Shown: positions 32,665 to 41,350 of the stretch, one piece after another
How positions within the stretch are numbered: the stretch's first letter is position 1
How the letters are laid out: every line of letters starts with the position of its first letter
Made by a program: the position numbers and the translations under genes
Origin: Brevundimonas sp. A19_0
Lineage (GTDB): Bacteria; Pseudomonadota; Alphaproteobacteria; Caulobacterales; Caulobacteraceae
NCBI RefSeq assembly: GCF_017744255.1
Contig: NZ_JAGHQP010000015.1
Coordinates: 1-55,093 of the forward strand
DNA length: 55,093 nucleotides
Reading direction: 5' to 3'
The notes under the pieces: generated by a model
The model's database searches: none
What the model was told of the DNA's origin: nothing
Seen by the model: only the letters and a program-made list of their open reading frames with translations

Positions 32665-33419
32665 GCGAAGCTGATCCCGCGACGGGCCGCCAGCTGGCGC
32701 ACATAGCGGGCGCGCGCCGAGTATTCATCGGGATATTGCGGGCGATTGCAGAGGACGGCGCCCCCCAGGATGCCCTTGAACCTGGAACCGGCGTTGGCCT
32801 GAAAGTTATCGCCCAGGATGATTTCATTGCCCCCGGTCTTGGGCGCTTTCCCGGCCGCCTTTCCGGTCACGTAGGCGCCACCGCCGCCCAGCTCGACCTT
32901 GCCGACCACATCGGGGCCGGTGTCGCGGCGCTGGAACGACACGATTTTCCAGGCATCCAGCGGCGCCGCGTCATCGGGCAGGGTCACAGTCGTGGAGCCC
33001 ACGGTGCTGCCGTCCGTCTGGGAATAGACCTGGCGGAAGGTTTCCGCGTCGCGCAGATAATAGGCAAAGGCCCCGCCGAGGTTGGCGAAGCTGTGATAGT
33101 CCCCGGCGATCACCTGAAACGCCGACCCGCCCGACAGCGGCTTGAGCAGGAAAATCCAGTCGAACTCTTCCGTGCCGGTGACCGAGGTGCTGACCCTGTT
33201 GGTGGCGCCGTCCAGCTGCAGCCCCTCGGGCGTCCAGATCGGCGTGCCGGTGATCGTCGCGTGGTTGCCGTTGCCAGACTTGTCGATGATCGTCGTGCCG
33301 GACCCTTCGTCAAACTCGTACCAGGCCTGCACGCCGTCCATCGAGACGGGCGGGAAATCGTCGAGGGTCGGATAGCCGGTCGGAAAGTCGACGTCCGGAG
33401 CGCGAACAAGCGTGGTCAT
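32661..33419 (-). CDS. Phage LamG/concanavalin-like protein (accessory tail or receptor-binding)
   Basis: A 252-residue product from ATG 33419, overlapping the tail-fibre stop by four bases. The segment from WYEFDEGSGTTIIDKSGNGNHATITG (about residues 33-60) is the typical start of a LamG/laminin-type jelly roll; the rest (FDWIFLLKPLSGG, DAWKIVSFQRRD, FKGILGGAVLCNRP) continues that fold. Such domains bind carbohydrates. Lying right after the tail fibre, it is probably an extra receptor-binding or decoration component of the tail tip. The final SARARYVRQLAARRG helix resembles C-termini of other phage LamG proteins. Confidence 0.7.
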   Translation of the reverse strand: MTTLVRAPDVDFPTGYPTLDDFPPVSMDGVQAWYEFDEGSGTTIIDKSGNGNHATITGTPIWTPEGLQLDGATNRVSTSVTGTEEFDWIFLLKPLSGGSAFQVIAGDYHSFANLGGAFAYYLRDAETFRQVYSQTDGSTVGSTTVTLPDDAAPLDAWKIVSFQRRDTGPDVVGKVELGGGGAYVTGKAAGKAPKTGGNEIILGDNFQANAGSRFKGILGGAVLCNRPQYPDEYSARARYVRQLAARRGISFA

Positions 33420-36004
33420 GGGATATCCACCTGACAGGGCACCGCCCAGTTGAAGTGTTCGTAGGGGCGGCCCAGCGCATCCAGATAGATGGACGGCCAC
33501 GGGTCACTGTCGCGCAGACAGCCGCGCGCGCCCCGCGTCGGGCCGTTGCCGTCGCCGGGCGTTCCGGTGTGGGCATAGGCGAACTTCTTCGACGCCCCCA
33601 GCGCCGTGGTGGCGGCCACCCGGGTCTTGTTGTGGCCCAGCAGGGTGACGGACGCGATGGTCTTGGCGCCGTCCGCATCCGACAGCTCCATGCCATAGGC
33701 GCCCGGGTCCGTGACCCGCACATCGTCCAGCACAAGCGGACCGTGCGGCACATGCCAGGTCACGACGACCGAACGGTCCGTGTCCTGCTCGACCTCCAGC
33801 ACGTGGGTCGGCATCCACGCCTCGCCCCACACCTCGACCAGATAGCGGATCTGCGCCAGCTTCTCGCCCATGGCCCGCTGCGCATGATTGATGATGTGAA
33901 TGCGATCAGGGGTGGTCCCCGGAGGAACCGGCGAAAATGCGTTTGTCTCGTACTGGTATCGCGGCCCGATGATGATGCGGTTTACCTTGTCCTCAAGGTA
34001 AAGCTCCCACTGCGCCTGGCTGATCACCGGCGTCGCGTGGTTGTAATAGGTGTGGGCCAGCGTCGGGCTGATATAGTGTTTGGGCCGCCAGTCCTGCCCC
34101 GTGGTGGCCATGATGTCCGCCACCTGATCGGCGTCATGCTGGCGCCAGTTCGTCTTGTAGGTCTCCTTGGCGGTATTGATCGCCTCGTCCTCGGCCCCGT
34201 GCAGGCCGAAGATCGCCTGAATGGCCAACGACATGTCCAGCGCCTCGAACCGCGCATTTCCCGCCACCAGCGCCGCCAGCCAGCCCGTATAGGTCGGCGA
34301 CCCCTTCATCAGGTTCACCAGTCGCGTTCCGCCCAGCCCCCAGGCAAAGCCGAACGCCGGATAGCGACCGCCCATCAGCGCGTTCATGGCCATGGCCATG
34401 CCCGGCAGGGGCGTTTCGCCCTGATAGTCTCCCGTCCCGTTCGCCTGGGATATCATCGGCACCAGCGCGGTCAGCCCCGATCCGGCCGGCTGGGTCACGC
34501 CGCCGTTCAGCATCCAGATGTTGTCGTAGGGCTGGGCGGTGCTCAGAACCGGCTTGGCGCCATATCCCGTCGCCAGCGACTGCCCCCACAGCAGACAGCC
34601 GTTCACGGCCCGCAGGGGGTGCGCGTTCGGCCCGGGCGTCCGGCGGACCATATCTCGCTGAAAATCGTTCCGCAGCTTTTCGAGCCCGCCGCCGACGATT
34701 TCGCCATCTTCCGTGACGCCCAGCGACACCCGGTCGCTGCCGGTGCGATCGGCGGCCGCCCAGGTCAGCCGCGACTGTGGGAGCCTCTCGATTTCTCCCG
34801 TGCGATCATCCAGCGCCGCGACCACGCTCTTCGTCGCCGGGCCCTCCTGCGGGGTGGCCGTAGTGCCGCCCGGGTCGACCTTGTAGTTGTCGATGGCGTC
34901 GGCGGTGACGACCTGAAACACCTTGCCGGGCGCCTCATTCTGGGCCGTCACCAGCGTCAGGGTGTGCCCCGTCAGGCCATGGGTGCCCGTGATCGCCAGC
35001 GCCTCGCCGGTCGTATAGCCCTTGCCGCGATGGGTCACGGCCACCTGTGTCACCACGCCCCCGGCAATCACCAGATAGCCCGTGGCCCCCGTGCCGGTGC
35101 CGCCCGTCGTCGTCCAGGCATAGGTGCCGTTCGTGCCGCCCGATCCGGCCGCCGCGATGGTGACGGACCAGACGCCTTTCGACAGGGCATCGGCGGTGCT
35201 GGCATACTGATCCGCGCCCGGCTGACTGGCGACGGCGGCGACCTGGGCCGCCCCGGCCGCCGCGATATCGGCCAGTTCGTCGTCGCCCGCGTCCCCGATC
35301 TGCGACAGTTCGCTGTCACCCGCATTGCCGATGGCCGCCAGTTCCGCATCGCCTGCGCTGCCGATATTCCCCAGCGCCGTCGTCGCGAGGGCGTCCACGG
35401 CATCGGTCGCCTGCGTCTCGCGCTCGCCCACGGCGGCCAGCGCCTCGGTCTCCCGCTCGGCGATATTGGCCAGCGCCGGCGCGGTCACACGGTCGGCGGC
35501 ATCCTGCGCCAGTTCATCGACGCCCTTGTCGAAGTTGGGATTGCCGTCGTCGTCATAGGCAAACACCTTGCCCGCCCGCACCGGCGCCCGGGGCAGCACA
35601 GTGGCGGCCTCGCCCACGGGCACCTTGATCGCCCGGTCCGCCTCGGCCGAGGTCTCCTGCGCCTTCCGGCTCAGCTTGTCATAGGCCCGTTCGGCCTGTT
35701 GCGGCTGAAACCGCTCCAGATCGCCAAAGTTCTCACCCTGGCTGGCCGGGGTCACGCGGCGGATGATCACCCGCGCGCCGTTCGGGGGCGTGTTGCCCGC
35801 CGTGAAGGTGATCGTGGCCCCGTCGTTGGGCCAGTCCCCGGCCCCGATCGTGTAATGGGTGTCCAGCGTCTTGTCCGACACCACGCCGTCAATCTCGACC
35901 GACACCCTGACCTCGGTGGCGTTGACGAACGAAAAGCCGGTGGCGAACGCATCGGTCGCGCCGTTGGCGGTCAGATCGGTTTCGGGCGTTTCGATGTTCA
36001 GCAT
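33416..36004 (-). CDS. Tail fibre with T7-type N-terminus and SGNH/sialate-esterase-like domain
   Basis: An 862-residue product. The first 150 residues resemble the T7 gp17 N-terminal adaptor: FVNATEVRVSVEIDG, YTIGAGDWPND, RVIIRRVTPASQGENFGDLERFQPQQAERAYDKLSRKAQE. A Gly/Asp repeat zone (about 200-265, SxGDAELAAIGNAGDSELS) then suggests a trimeric shaft. The C-terminal part carries SGNH-esterase landmarks: GQS with Ser476 in LLWGQSLATGYGA, FGLHGAEDEAIN (about 600), and D700-x-x-H703 in PDRIHIINHAQ. These match the order of sialate O-acetylesterase-like hydrolases, so it may deacetylate a host surface glycan. The start ATG 36004 has no Shine-Dalgarno; a leader motif lies 25 bases before it. Confidence 0.8.
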   Translation of the reverse strand: MLNIETPETDLTANGATDAFATGFSFVNATEVRVSVEIDGVVSDKTLDTHYTIGAGDWPNDGATITFTAGNTPPNGARVIIRRVTPASQGENFGDLERFQPQQAERAYDKLSRKAQETSAEADRAIKVPVGEAATVLPRAPVRAGKVFAYDDDGNPNFDKGVDELAQDAADRVTAPALANIAERETEALAAVGERETQATDAVDALATTALGNIGSAGDAELAAIGNAGDSELSQIGDAGDDELADIAAAGAAQVAAVASQPGADQYASTADALSKGVWSVTIAAAGSGGTNGTYAWTTTGGTGTGATGYLVIAGGVVTQVAVTHRGKGYTTGEALAITGTHGLTGHTLTLVTAQNEAPGKVFQVVTADAIDNYKVDPGGTTATPQEGPATKSVVAALDDRTGEIERLPQSRLTWAAADRTGSDRVSLGVTEDGEIVGGGLEKLRNDFQRDMVRRTPGPNAHPLRAVNGCLLWGQSLATGYGAKPVLSTAQPYDNIWMLNGGVTQPAGSGLTALVPMISQANGTGDYQGETPLPGMAMAMNALMGGRYPAFGFAWGLGGTRLVNLMKGSPTYTGWLAALVAGNARFEALDMSLAIQAIFGLHGAEDEAINTAKETYKTNWRQHDADQVADIMATTGQDWRPKHYISPTLAHTYYNHATPVISQAQWELYLEDKVNRIIIGPRYQYETNAFSPVPPGTTPDRIHIINHAQRAMGEKLAQIRYLVEVWGEAWMPTHVLEVEQDTDRSVVVTWHVPHGPLVLDDVRVTDPGAYGMELSDADGAKTIASVTLLGHNKTRVAATTALGASKKFAYAHTGTPGDGNGPTRGARGCLRDSDPWPSIYLDALGRPYEHFNWAVPCQVDIP

Positions 36005-36029
36005 GATGAAGCATCATCGCTTCGCTCAT

Positions 36030-36044
36030 GGCGCGGGGGATAAA
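36030..36044 (-). promoter_or_regulatory. Shared leader motif upstream of the tail-fibre gene
   Basis: Read on the minus strand the motif is TTTATCCCCCGCGCC, 25 bases before the tail-fibre ATG. It matches the motif before the tail-nozzle gene (47425-47440) apart from one base indel. A small inverted repeat ATGATG/CATCAT directly overlaps the start codon. It could be a phage promoter or a translation-control element. Confidence 0.4.
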
Positions 36045-36081
36045 TCCTCCACGCTGGCCCTGGCGCTCGCCGCGCGGCGCC

Positions 36082-38745
36082 TTACTGCCCCGTCACAGCC
36101 TCGCTGGGGTCCACCAGAAACTCGCTGGCCTCGCGCTCGCGCACCCGCTTTTCCCAGCGTTCCAGATACCCGGGGCTCATCGCCTCCTGCATCCGGTACA
36201 GCACCAGATAGTCCAGCGCCGCGCGGGTGTAGAACAGGTTGGCCCCCGGCGCCGAGGTCACGGCGAACTTGGCCAGGTCACCCCCCGCATCGGCCTTTTC
36301 GTCCATATCGCCCCATACCGCCCGGTTGACGATGGCGAACAGGCGCTCGGCATCCGACACCGCCGGGCCCGCGAAACTGCTGATCGTGGCCGGCAGGCCG
36401 TTGCGGTTCGCCTCCCCGAACAGGAAATCGCCGTAGATGCCCAGTCCCCCGCCCTGCAACAGGCTGGCGATAAACAGGCTCCCGGCCATGCTGTTGCCGT
36501 CCTCGTCCTCGAACCCGCGCGGCGTCCGACCCTTCACCAGCTGCTTCATCTGCAGCGACACATAGCCCAGCGCCGTTGACGCCACGATCATATGGGCCAA
36601 CAGGCTGACGGGGTGCTGACCGGCGTAGCCCTTCATGGCGGGCACCAGGTGCCGACCTATCACCGCCTGCGAGAAGCTCAGGAACTGGGTAAAGAACCGC
36701 GCCGCCTCGCCCATGGCCGTCCCGGGTCGCATCCCGGCGGTCAGCGTCACCCGCTCGCGCGCGCGCGGCTCGGTCAGCGCGTCGTCCAGCGTGGCCCCGA
36801 TCAGCGTCCGCAGCCGCAATCCCAGATCCTCGCGCGCCGCCCGCACCGCCTGCGCCCGGTCGCCCTTGCCGTTCCACTGGTACCAGTCCAGCAACCCGGC
36901 CTCATCCGCCGTCTCGACCGCATCCATGGTCAGATAGCGCCGCCCGTCGCCGGGATCGACGGCCCCGGCGCGCAGCACATCCCAGGCCTGCTCATTCAGG
37001 CCGAACCGGGTAAAGTCCTCGCGCGTCCCGGCCTCCAGCGCGCCCCACGCCCGGTCGGCCTGGCGCCCCCACACATTCGACAGCATGGACGCCAGGCCCT
37101 GACGGCCGCCGTCCATCCACGCCTGAAACCCGTTCACCTTGAAAAAGGCCCGCTGCATCCACGCGGCCCAGCCCAGCGGCCCGTCACTGGCCGCGAACCG
37201 CGCCGTCAGGTGCGCCGCCGCCGACCGCGCGCCGACGTCCAGACTGTCGGCGACCTCTTTCCTGATCTTCGGGTCCAGCCGCGCCACGCCCTTTGCCATG
37301 CCCGCATAGCCGTCCAGATAGGTGCCGCCCGCCCGCTTCATGCGCTGGGCCGCCAGCGACCCGTCGGACATGGCCGACAGCACGACGCCGCCCAGCTTGG
37401 ACAGCACCTCGAGCGCGCGGATCGACCGCCCGACGACGGCCAGACGCACATTCTCGGGCGCCGACAGGGCCCCGGTCAGTTCGTCAAACTCGGCCTGTCG
37501 CATCCGGCTTTTCAGCTTGTCGACGGCTTTCAGGTCGCCGCGCGCCCGGGCGCTCGTGATCAACCGGTCAATCTCGGCCTGCCGGGCCGCCTCGGGGTTC
37601 GGCCCCCAGCGCGCCATCAGGGCGCTGTTCCGCGCCGCCCGGTCCAGATCGCCCATGATCGTGCCGTACAGGCCCCCTTGCCCATACCGGGCCGTGTAAT
37701 CCATCCAGGCATCCGGCCCCGCGAAATGCAGCACGCGCGAGCGGCTGACCGCCGTGGCCGTGCCGCCCGGCGGGCGCCATTCGCCCAGATCGCTGGCGCC
37801 CTTCACCGCATCGTGCCGCCCTTCGACGATGTTGGCCCAGGCCTGATACAGGAACAGTTCGCGGGCATCCTTCGCATCGCGCAGGATCCCGGCCGCCTTC
37901 AACGCCTGTGCCGCCTCCGGGTCCGGCCTCACCCCGGCAAAGGTCCGCTCATCCAGCCGCGGCCGGATATGATCGTGCCAGTCCCGAAACGCCTTGCGGC
38001 TGGCCCGGTTGGCCGCCTCGCGGAAATCCAGCCCCGCCCCCGACAGCGCCCGCACCTCGCGCCAGAACCCCCCGGCCACCTTCAACCGGTCGTGGGTCTG
38101 CCGCCCGATATAGCCCTCGATCTTGCCGATCCAGGCGCCCTCGCGGTTCTGCATGCGCCGCGCGGCCTCCAGCGCATCGACGAACAGGCGCGCGGCCTCG
38201 ACCGCATCGGCATCGCCGGTCGCCTTGACCGCCTTGGCCCCATTCAGCCGGGCCATTTCCCGGGCCACATTGCGCTCGAAATCCGGGTCCGACCGGCCCG
38301 TCACCTCCGACACCAGCCGCGAGCGCAGGCCGGGCCGCTTCGACAGGCCCCGCTCGATCATCCCCCACAGCATCACGGTGCGCGCCCGGCCCTCGGCATC
38401 GACGCTGGCGCCCGTGAACGGCCCCTGGGCTTCGCTGCCGACATCATAGGCCCGCAGCTTGTCGGCCTCATCCCCCGGCAGGGCCTCCAGACGCCGGGCG
38501 CGCTCCTCCCGCGCCTGTTTGGCGAACAACTCCACCCGGCGCTGCAACAGCGCCTCGGTCACATCCTCGCGGATCACCTCATCGGCCGCCGCCTGCATGG
38601 CCTCGGCATCGCCCGCCAGCGGATCGGCCGCACGGCGCTCTCCCCGCCGCGCCTGAATGCGGTCCAGCAGGGCGTCAATGTCCGTATCGGTCCAGGTGTC
38701 CCCCACCACGCCCCGCACGGCGCGACGGCATTTGCGATTGGTCAT
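36082..38745 (-). CDS. Large phage internal virion (ejection) protein
   Basis: An 887-residue product from ATG 38745, overlapping the upstream gene's stop by four bases; an ATG at 38769 would add eight residues. It is rich in helices and charged residues, with Ala/Arg-rich segments throughout. The C-terminal 250 residues contain FTQFLSFSQAVIGRHLVPAMKGYAG, LLAHMIVASTALGYVSLQM, and the motif PRGFEDEDGNSMAGSLFIASLLQGGGLGIYGDFLFGEANRNG, which resembles the C-terminus of T7-like gp16 homologues and other podovirus internal core proteins. I see no N-terminal transglycosylase domain, unlike T7 gp16. It is probably ejected into the host to form the trans-envelope channel for DNA entry. Confidence 0.7.
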   Translation of the reverse strand: MTNRKCRRAVRGVVGDTWTDTDIDALLDRIQARRGERRAADPLAGDAEAMQAAADEVIREDVTEALLQRRVELFAKQAREERARRLEALPGDEADKLRAYDVGSEAQGPFTGASVDAEGRARTVMLWGMIERGLSKRPGLRSRLVSEVTGRSDPDFERNVAREMARLNGAKAVKATGDADAVEAARLFVDALEAARRMQNREGAWIGKIEGYIGRQTHDRLKVAGGFWREVRALSGAGLDFREAANRASRKAFRDWHDHIRPRLDERTFAGVRPDPEAAQALKAAGILRDAKDARELFLYQAWANIVEGRHDAVKGASDLGEWRPPGGTATAVSRSRVLHFAGPDAWMDYTARYGQGGLYGTIMGDLDRAARNSALMARWGPNPEAARQAEIDRLITSARARGDLKAVDKLKSRMRQAEFDELTGALSAPENVRLAVVGRSIRALEVLSKLGGVVLSAMSDGSLAAQRMKRAGGTYLDGYAGMAKGVARLDPKIRKEVADSLDVGARSAAAHLTARFAASDGPLGWAAWMQRAFFKVNGFQAWMDGGRQGLASMLSNVWGRQADRAWGALEAGTREDFTRFGLNEQAWDVLRAGAVDPGDGRRYLTMDAVETADEAGLLDWYQWNGKGDRAQAVRAAREDLGLRLRTLIGATLDDALTEPRARERVTLTAGMRPGTAMGEAARFFTQFLSFSQAVIGRHLVPAMKGYAGQHPVSLLAHMIVASTALGYVSLQMKQLVKGRTPRGFEDEDGNSMAGSLFIASLLQGGGLGIYGDFLFGEANRNGLPATISSFAGPAVSDAERLFAIVNRAVWGDMDEKADAGGDLAKFAVTSAPGANLFYTRAALDYLVLYRMQEAMSPGYLERWEKRVREREASEFLVDPSEAVTGQ

Positions 38746-41282
38746 CCCTCGCCTCCGCTCAACAGGCACAGGCTGGCCGCCGTCACGGCATCGGCCAGCG
38801 ATTGCGGGTCACGTCCGGGCTCATAGGCCGGGGGCTCGATCCCCAGCGTGGCCTCCCACGCCTCGGTATCGTCGCGCAGGGCCGCCAGTTCGGGGTCGGC
38901 AAATGGATCGGCGGGCGGCGGCGGGGCCGGCTCGCCCTTCGGGATGCGGGGTTTCTCCAGGACCGCTGTTGCTAGCCCCTCAGCTTGTCCGCCAGCGCCT
39001 TGTCCCCCGGGCTCCCGTCCGGCCGGGTCGCCAGCCGGTCGAACATTCCCGCCAGCAGGGCGCGGCGCGCCGTCCGGGCCGTCTCCGAGGCCGAAGAGGT
39101 CGGGCGCGCTTCCGTCGTCGCCTTGTCGGGCGAACCAGCGCCCAAGCCCGTCGAGGAGTTCTCTTGCCGTGCCACGATCCGCCACCTCTCCAAACAGGTT
39201 CGGCCCGGGTTGGACCTTCATCGCTTCCGTCGCCAGGAACCTCAGTCCCTCGCCAAGGCTGGCCGCCGACCGGGGCGACCGCCACAGCGTCATACGCGTT
39301 TCCTTGTCTGTCCGAAAGAAGGCCCGAACAAAGGCCTCCGTCTCGACCGTCATGGCCCGCCCGGAAAAGGCGTCGGTCTGGTCGACGATCAGTTCCATGG
39401 CCTCGCCCACATTTCCGCGCGCGGCCCGCACCTGGCGCACAAAGGCCACCGCCGCGCGCAGCGGTTCGGTCAGGTCCAGTTCGGCGGGAATGTCCCCGCG
39501 CGCCATCGCCGCCTTCATCGTGGTCCATTCCGGCGCGGCCTCGACCAGCGCCTTGCCGATGGCCCTGACATGGCTGTCCTCGCTCTCGAACAGCGCCTCG
39601 ACCAGCTGGCGGTCCTCATAGGCCTTGGCGACCAGCGCCGCGCGCGCGCGCTGCAGCCCCGCTTCCGACAGTTCCCCCGTCTTGGTCACCAGCCGGTTCA
39701 GGTCCGTGCCCGCCACCTTGTCCAGGAAGGCCCGCACAAAGGTCCGGTTTCCGGCCGCATTCAGGTCGCTGGACGCCAGTTTCTCCAGCACCGCCCCATC
39801 CACCGCCTCGGCATCGGCCATGGCCCTCTCCGACGCGCTCAGGGCCTCGGTCGGGGCTTCGTTCATTTCCCGGGTCAGGCGCACCCGATCCGCGCCCGTC
39901 AGGGGCTCCGACCGCATCCGCACCAGCACCGGCTGCTGATAGCCTTCCAGCGGCAGGCCCAGCGCCTCCAGTTCCGCCCGGTACGCCTTCGCCAGCGGCC
40001 CGTCGGTTTTCAGCGCCCGGCGCAGGGCAATGGTGCGCCCGTTGCCACTTTCGACCACCCCGTCCGGGCTGACGATCGGCGCGCCCGTCTCGGCCCCCAC
40101 ATCGCGCACCAGCCGCTTCGGGTTCATCCGGCTTTCCAGCCCGACGTTATAGGCCTTTGACCCGGCCCGCTCGCCCCGGTTCCGGGGTTGCAGGGCGGCG
40201 GGGAACGCCGGGTTGGCGAACATGTCGTCATCGTGACTGGTGATCAGGTCCGACGCCTCAAACAGGGCATAGCGCACCGGGATTTCCCGCCCCGTCGTCG
40301 TCACCGCCACATCGGCCTGCAACAGGCGCGCCCCGCCGAACGGCTCGAACGCGACCTCATCCAGGCCCTGCATCTGCGCGGGCGAGCGGCGGCCCGTGTC
40401 CATCACCTCGCCCTGGCGGACCAGCATCGACGCCAGATCCACGGGCCGATCCTCGCTCACCGCCTCCAGCGCCTGATGGAATGCCCCCAGCCGCGCCTCG
40501 GGCTCCAGCGCCTCGACCATGGCCGGCGCGCGCGGCGTCCGGCCCTCCCACCACCCGGCCCCGGCGCCCAGCACCCCGCCCAGCACCGTGCCCAGCAACA
40601 GGCTGGCGCTCGCATCCCCGAAATCGTAATCCGTGCCCTCCGCATGGCTCAGGCCCAGATTGACGGCCTCATACAGCACACCGCCCGCCAGGCCCTCGCC
40701 CGCCCCGATGACCGCGCCGCGCGCCACCGGCCCCAGCCCTGCCAGCCTTTGCCCGACCGTCCCGGCGCGCAGCACGCGCCCGGCCGCCACCTCGGGCACC
40801 AGCCACAAGGGCGCGGCGGCCGGGTCCAGGATCGTCCCCGACAGGGTGATGCCCAGACTGGTCAGCGGACCCAGATCGTCATTGGCCGTCACATTCTCGG
40901 CAAACGCCTCGCGGCTGGCCACGCTATAGCGCCACGCCGCCACCGCCTCGCTGACCGGGCCGTCGAAACTCAACCGCCCGCGAATGCCGTACCGCTCATC
41001 CGCCGTCTCCCGGTCCAGCAGTTCGCCGCCCGTCGTCGTCATCCGCAGATGGCTTTCAAACCGGCGCTGATCGTCCATCTGGATATAGTCGAGCGTCCGC
41101 CCGGTCAGCTGGGCGCCCTCGAACAGCACCGAGGCCGCCAGGCCCCGGCTGGGCATCATATGGCGATATTCGCGGTCGATCCGGTCAAGGTCAGGGTCGC
41201 GCGGGACCGGCGCCGGACGATTGGCCACGGGTGGAGTATTTACCGGGTCTTGCGGCGCGCCGGCGCCAAGCGTGTCGGTCAT
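38742..41282 (-). CDS. Phage polyvalent internal protein with DdrB-ParB-like domain
   Basis: An 846-residue product. The N-terminal 250 residues hold Gly/Ala-rich hydrophobic stretches (GAVIGAGEGLAGGVLYEAV, LLLGTVLGGVLGAGAGWW) that could insert in a membrane. About residues 330-420 match the DdrB-ParB-type ParB-like domain of polyvalent proteins: PVRYALFEASDLITSHDDD, NPAFPAALQPRNRGE, GAPIVSPDGVVESGNGRTIALRRAL. Helical segments and a Pro/Gly-rich C-terminal tail follow. Polyvalent proteins are injected with phage or plasmid DNA and may protect it or act on host DNA. Between two internal virion protein genes, it is likely ejected. Its ATG overlaps the second micro-ORF stop (ATGA). Confidence 0.75.
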   Translation of the reverse strand: MTDTLGAGAPQDPVNTPPVANRPAPVPRDPDLDRIDREYRHMMPSRGLAASVLFEGAQLTGRTLDYIQMDDQRRFESHLRMTTTGGELLDRETADERYGIRGRLSFDGPVSEAVAAWRYSVASREAFAENVTANDDLGPLTSLGITLSGTILDPAAAPLWLVPEVAAGRVLRAGTVGQRLAGLGPVARGAVIGAGEGLAGGVLYEAVNLGLSHAEGTDYDFGDASASLLLGTVLGGVLGAGAGWWEGRTPRAPAMVEALEPEARLGAFHQALEAVSEDRPVDLASMLVRQGEVMDTGRRSPAQMQGLDEVAFEPFGGARLLQADVAVTTTGREIPVRYALFEASDLITSHDDDMFANPAFPAALQPRNRGERAGSKAYNVGLESRMNPKRLVRDVGAETGAPIVSPDGVVESGNGRTIALRRALKTDGPLAKAYRAELEALGLPLEGYQQPVLVRMRSEPLTGADRVRLTREMNEAPTEALSASERAMADAEAVDGAVLEKLASSDLNAAGNRTFVRAFLDKVAGTDLNRLVTKTGELSEAGLQRARAALVAKAYEDRQLVEALFESEDSHVRAIGKALVEAAPEWTTMKAAMARGDIPAELDLTEPLRAAVAFVRQVRAARGNVGEAMELIVDQTDAFSGRAMTVETEAFVRAFFRTDKETRMTLWRSPRSAASLGEGLRFLATEAMKVQPGPNLFGEVADRGTARELLDGLGRWFARQGDDGSAPDLFGLGDGPDGAPRPAGGNVRPAGDPAGREPGGQGAGGQAEGLATAVLEKPRIPKGEPAPPPPADPFADPELAALRDDTEAWEATLGIEPPAYEPGRDPQSLADAVTAASLCLLSGGEG

Positions 41283-41350
41283 CGGAACTCACCGGGCCAG
41301 TTTGGGGTATAAACGGCGAGACCGGAACAAGTGTGGGCATAAAGCGTCAC
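41279..41350 (-). CDS. Micro-ORF 2 (23 codons) in the ejection-gene chain
   Basis: GTG 41350 follows GGAGG (41359-41363 on the other strand) by eight bases. The peptide begins MTLYAHT, contains LAVYTP and ends GEFR. The stop overlaps the ATG of the polyvalent-protein gene as ATGA, and the start overlaps the stop of micro-ORF 1 as GTGA. It is a diverged copy of micro-ORF 1: T-L-Y-A, S and AVYTP are kept in register with no indels, and two codons (ACT/ACC and GTT/GTA) differ only synonymously. It may be a real peptide or a translational relay. No known family. Confidence 0.55.
   Translation of the reverse strand: MTLYAHTCSGLAVYTPNWPGEFR

Noticed and set aside
33455..36043. An 862-codon plus-strand frame opposite the tail fibre.
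   Set aside because: It mirrors the tail fibre gene almost exactly. The product is low-complexity Arg/Gly/His with no ribosome site or domain.
36592..38826. A 744-codon plus-strand frame opposite the internal virion protein.
   Set aside because: Antisense composition artefact. The minus-strand frame has conserved podovirus C-terminal motifs and proper start overlaps.
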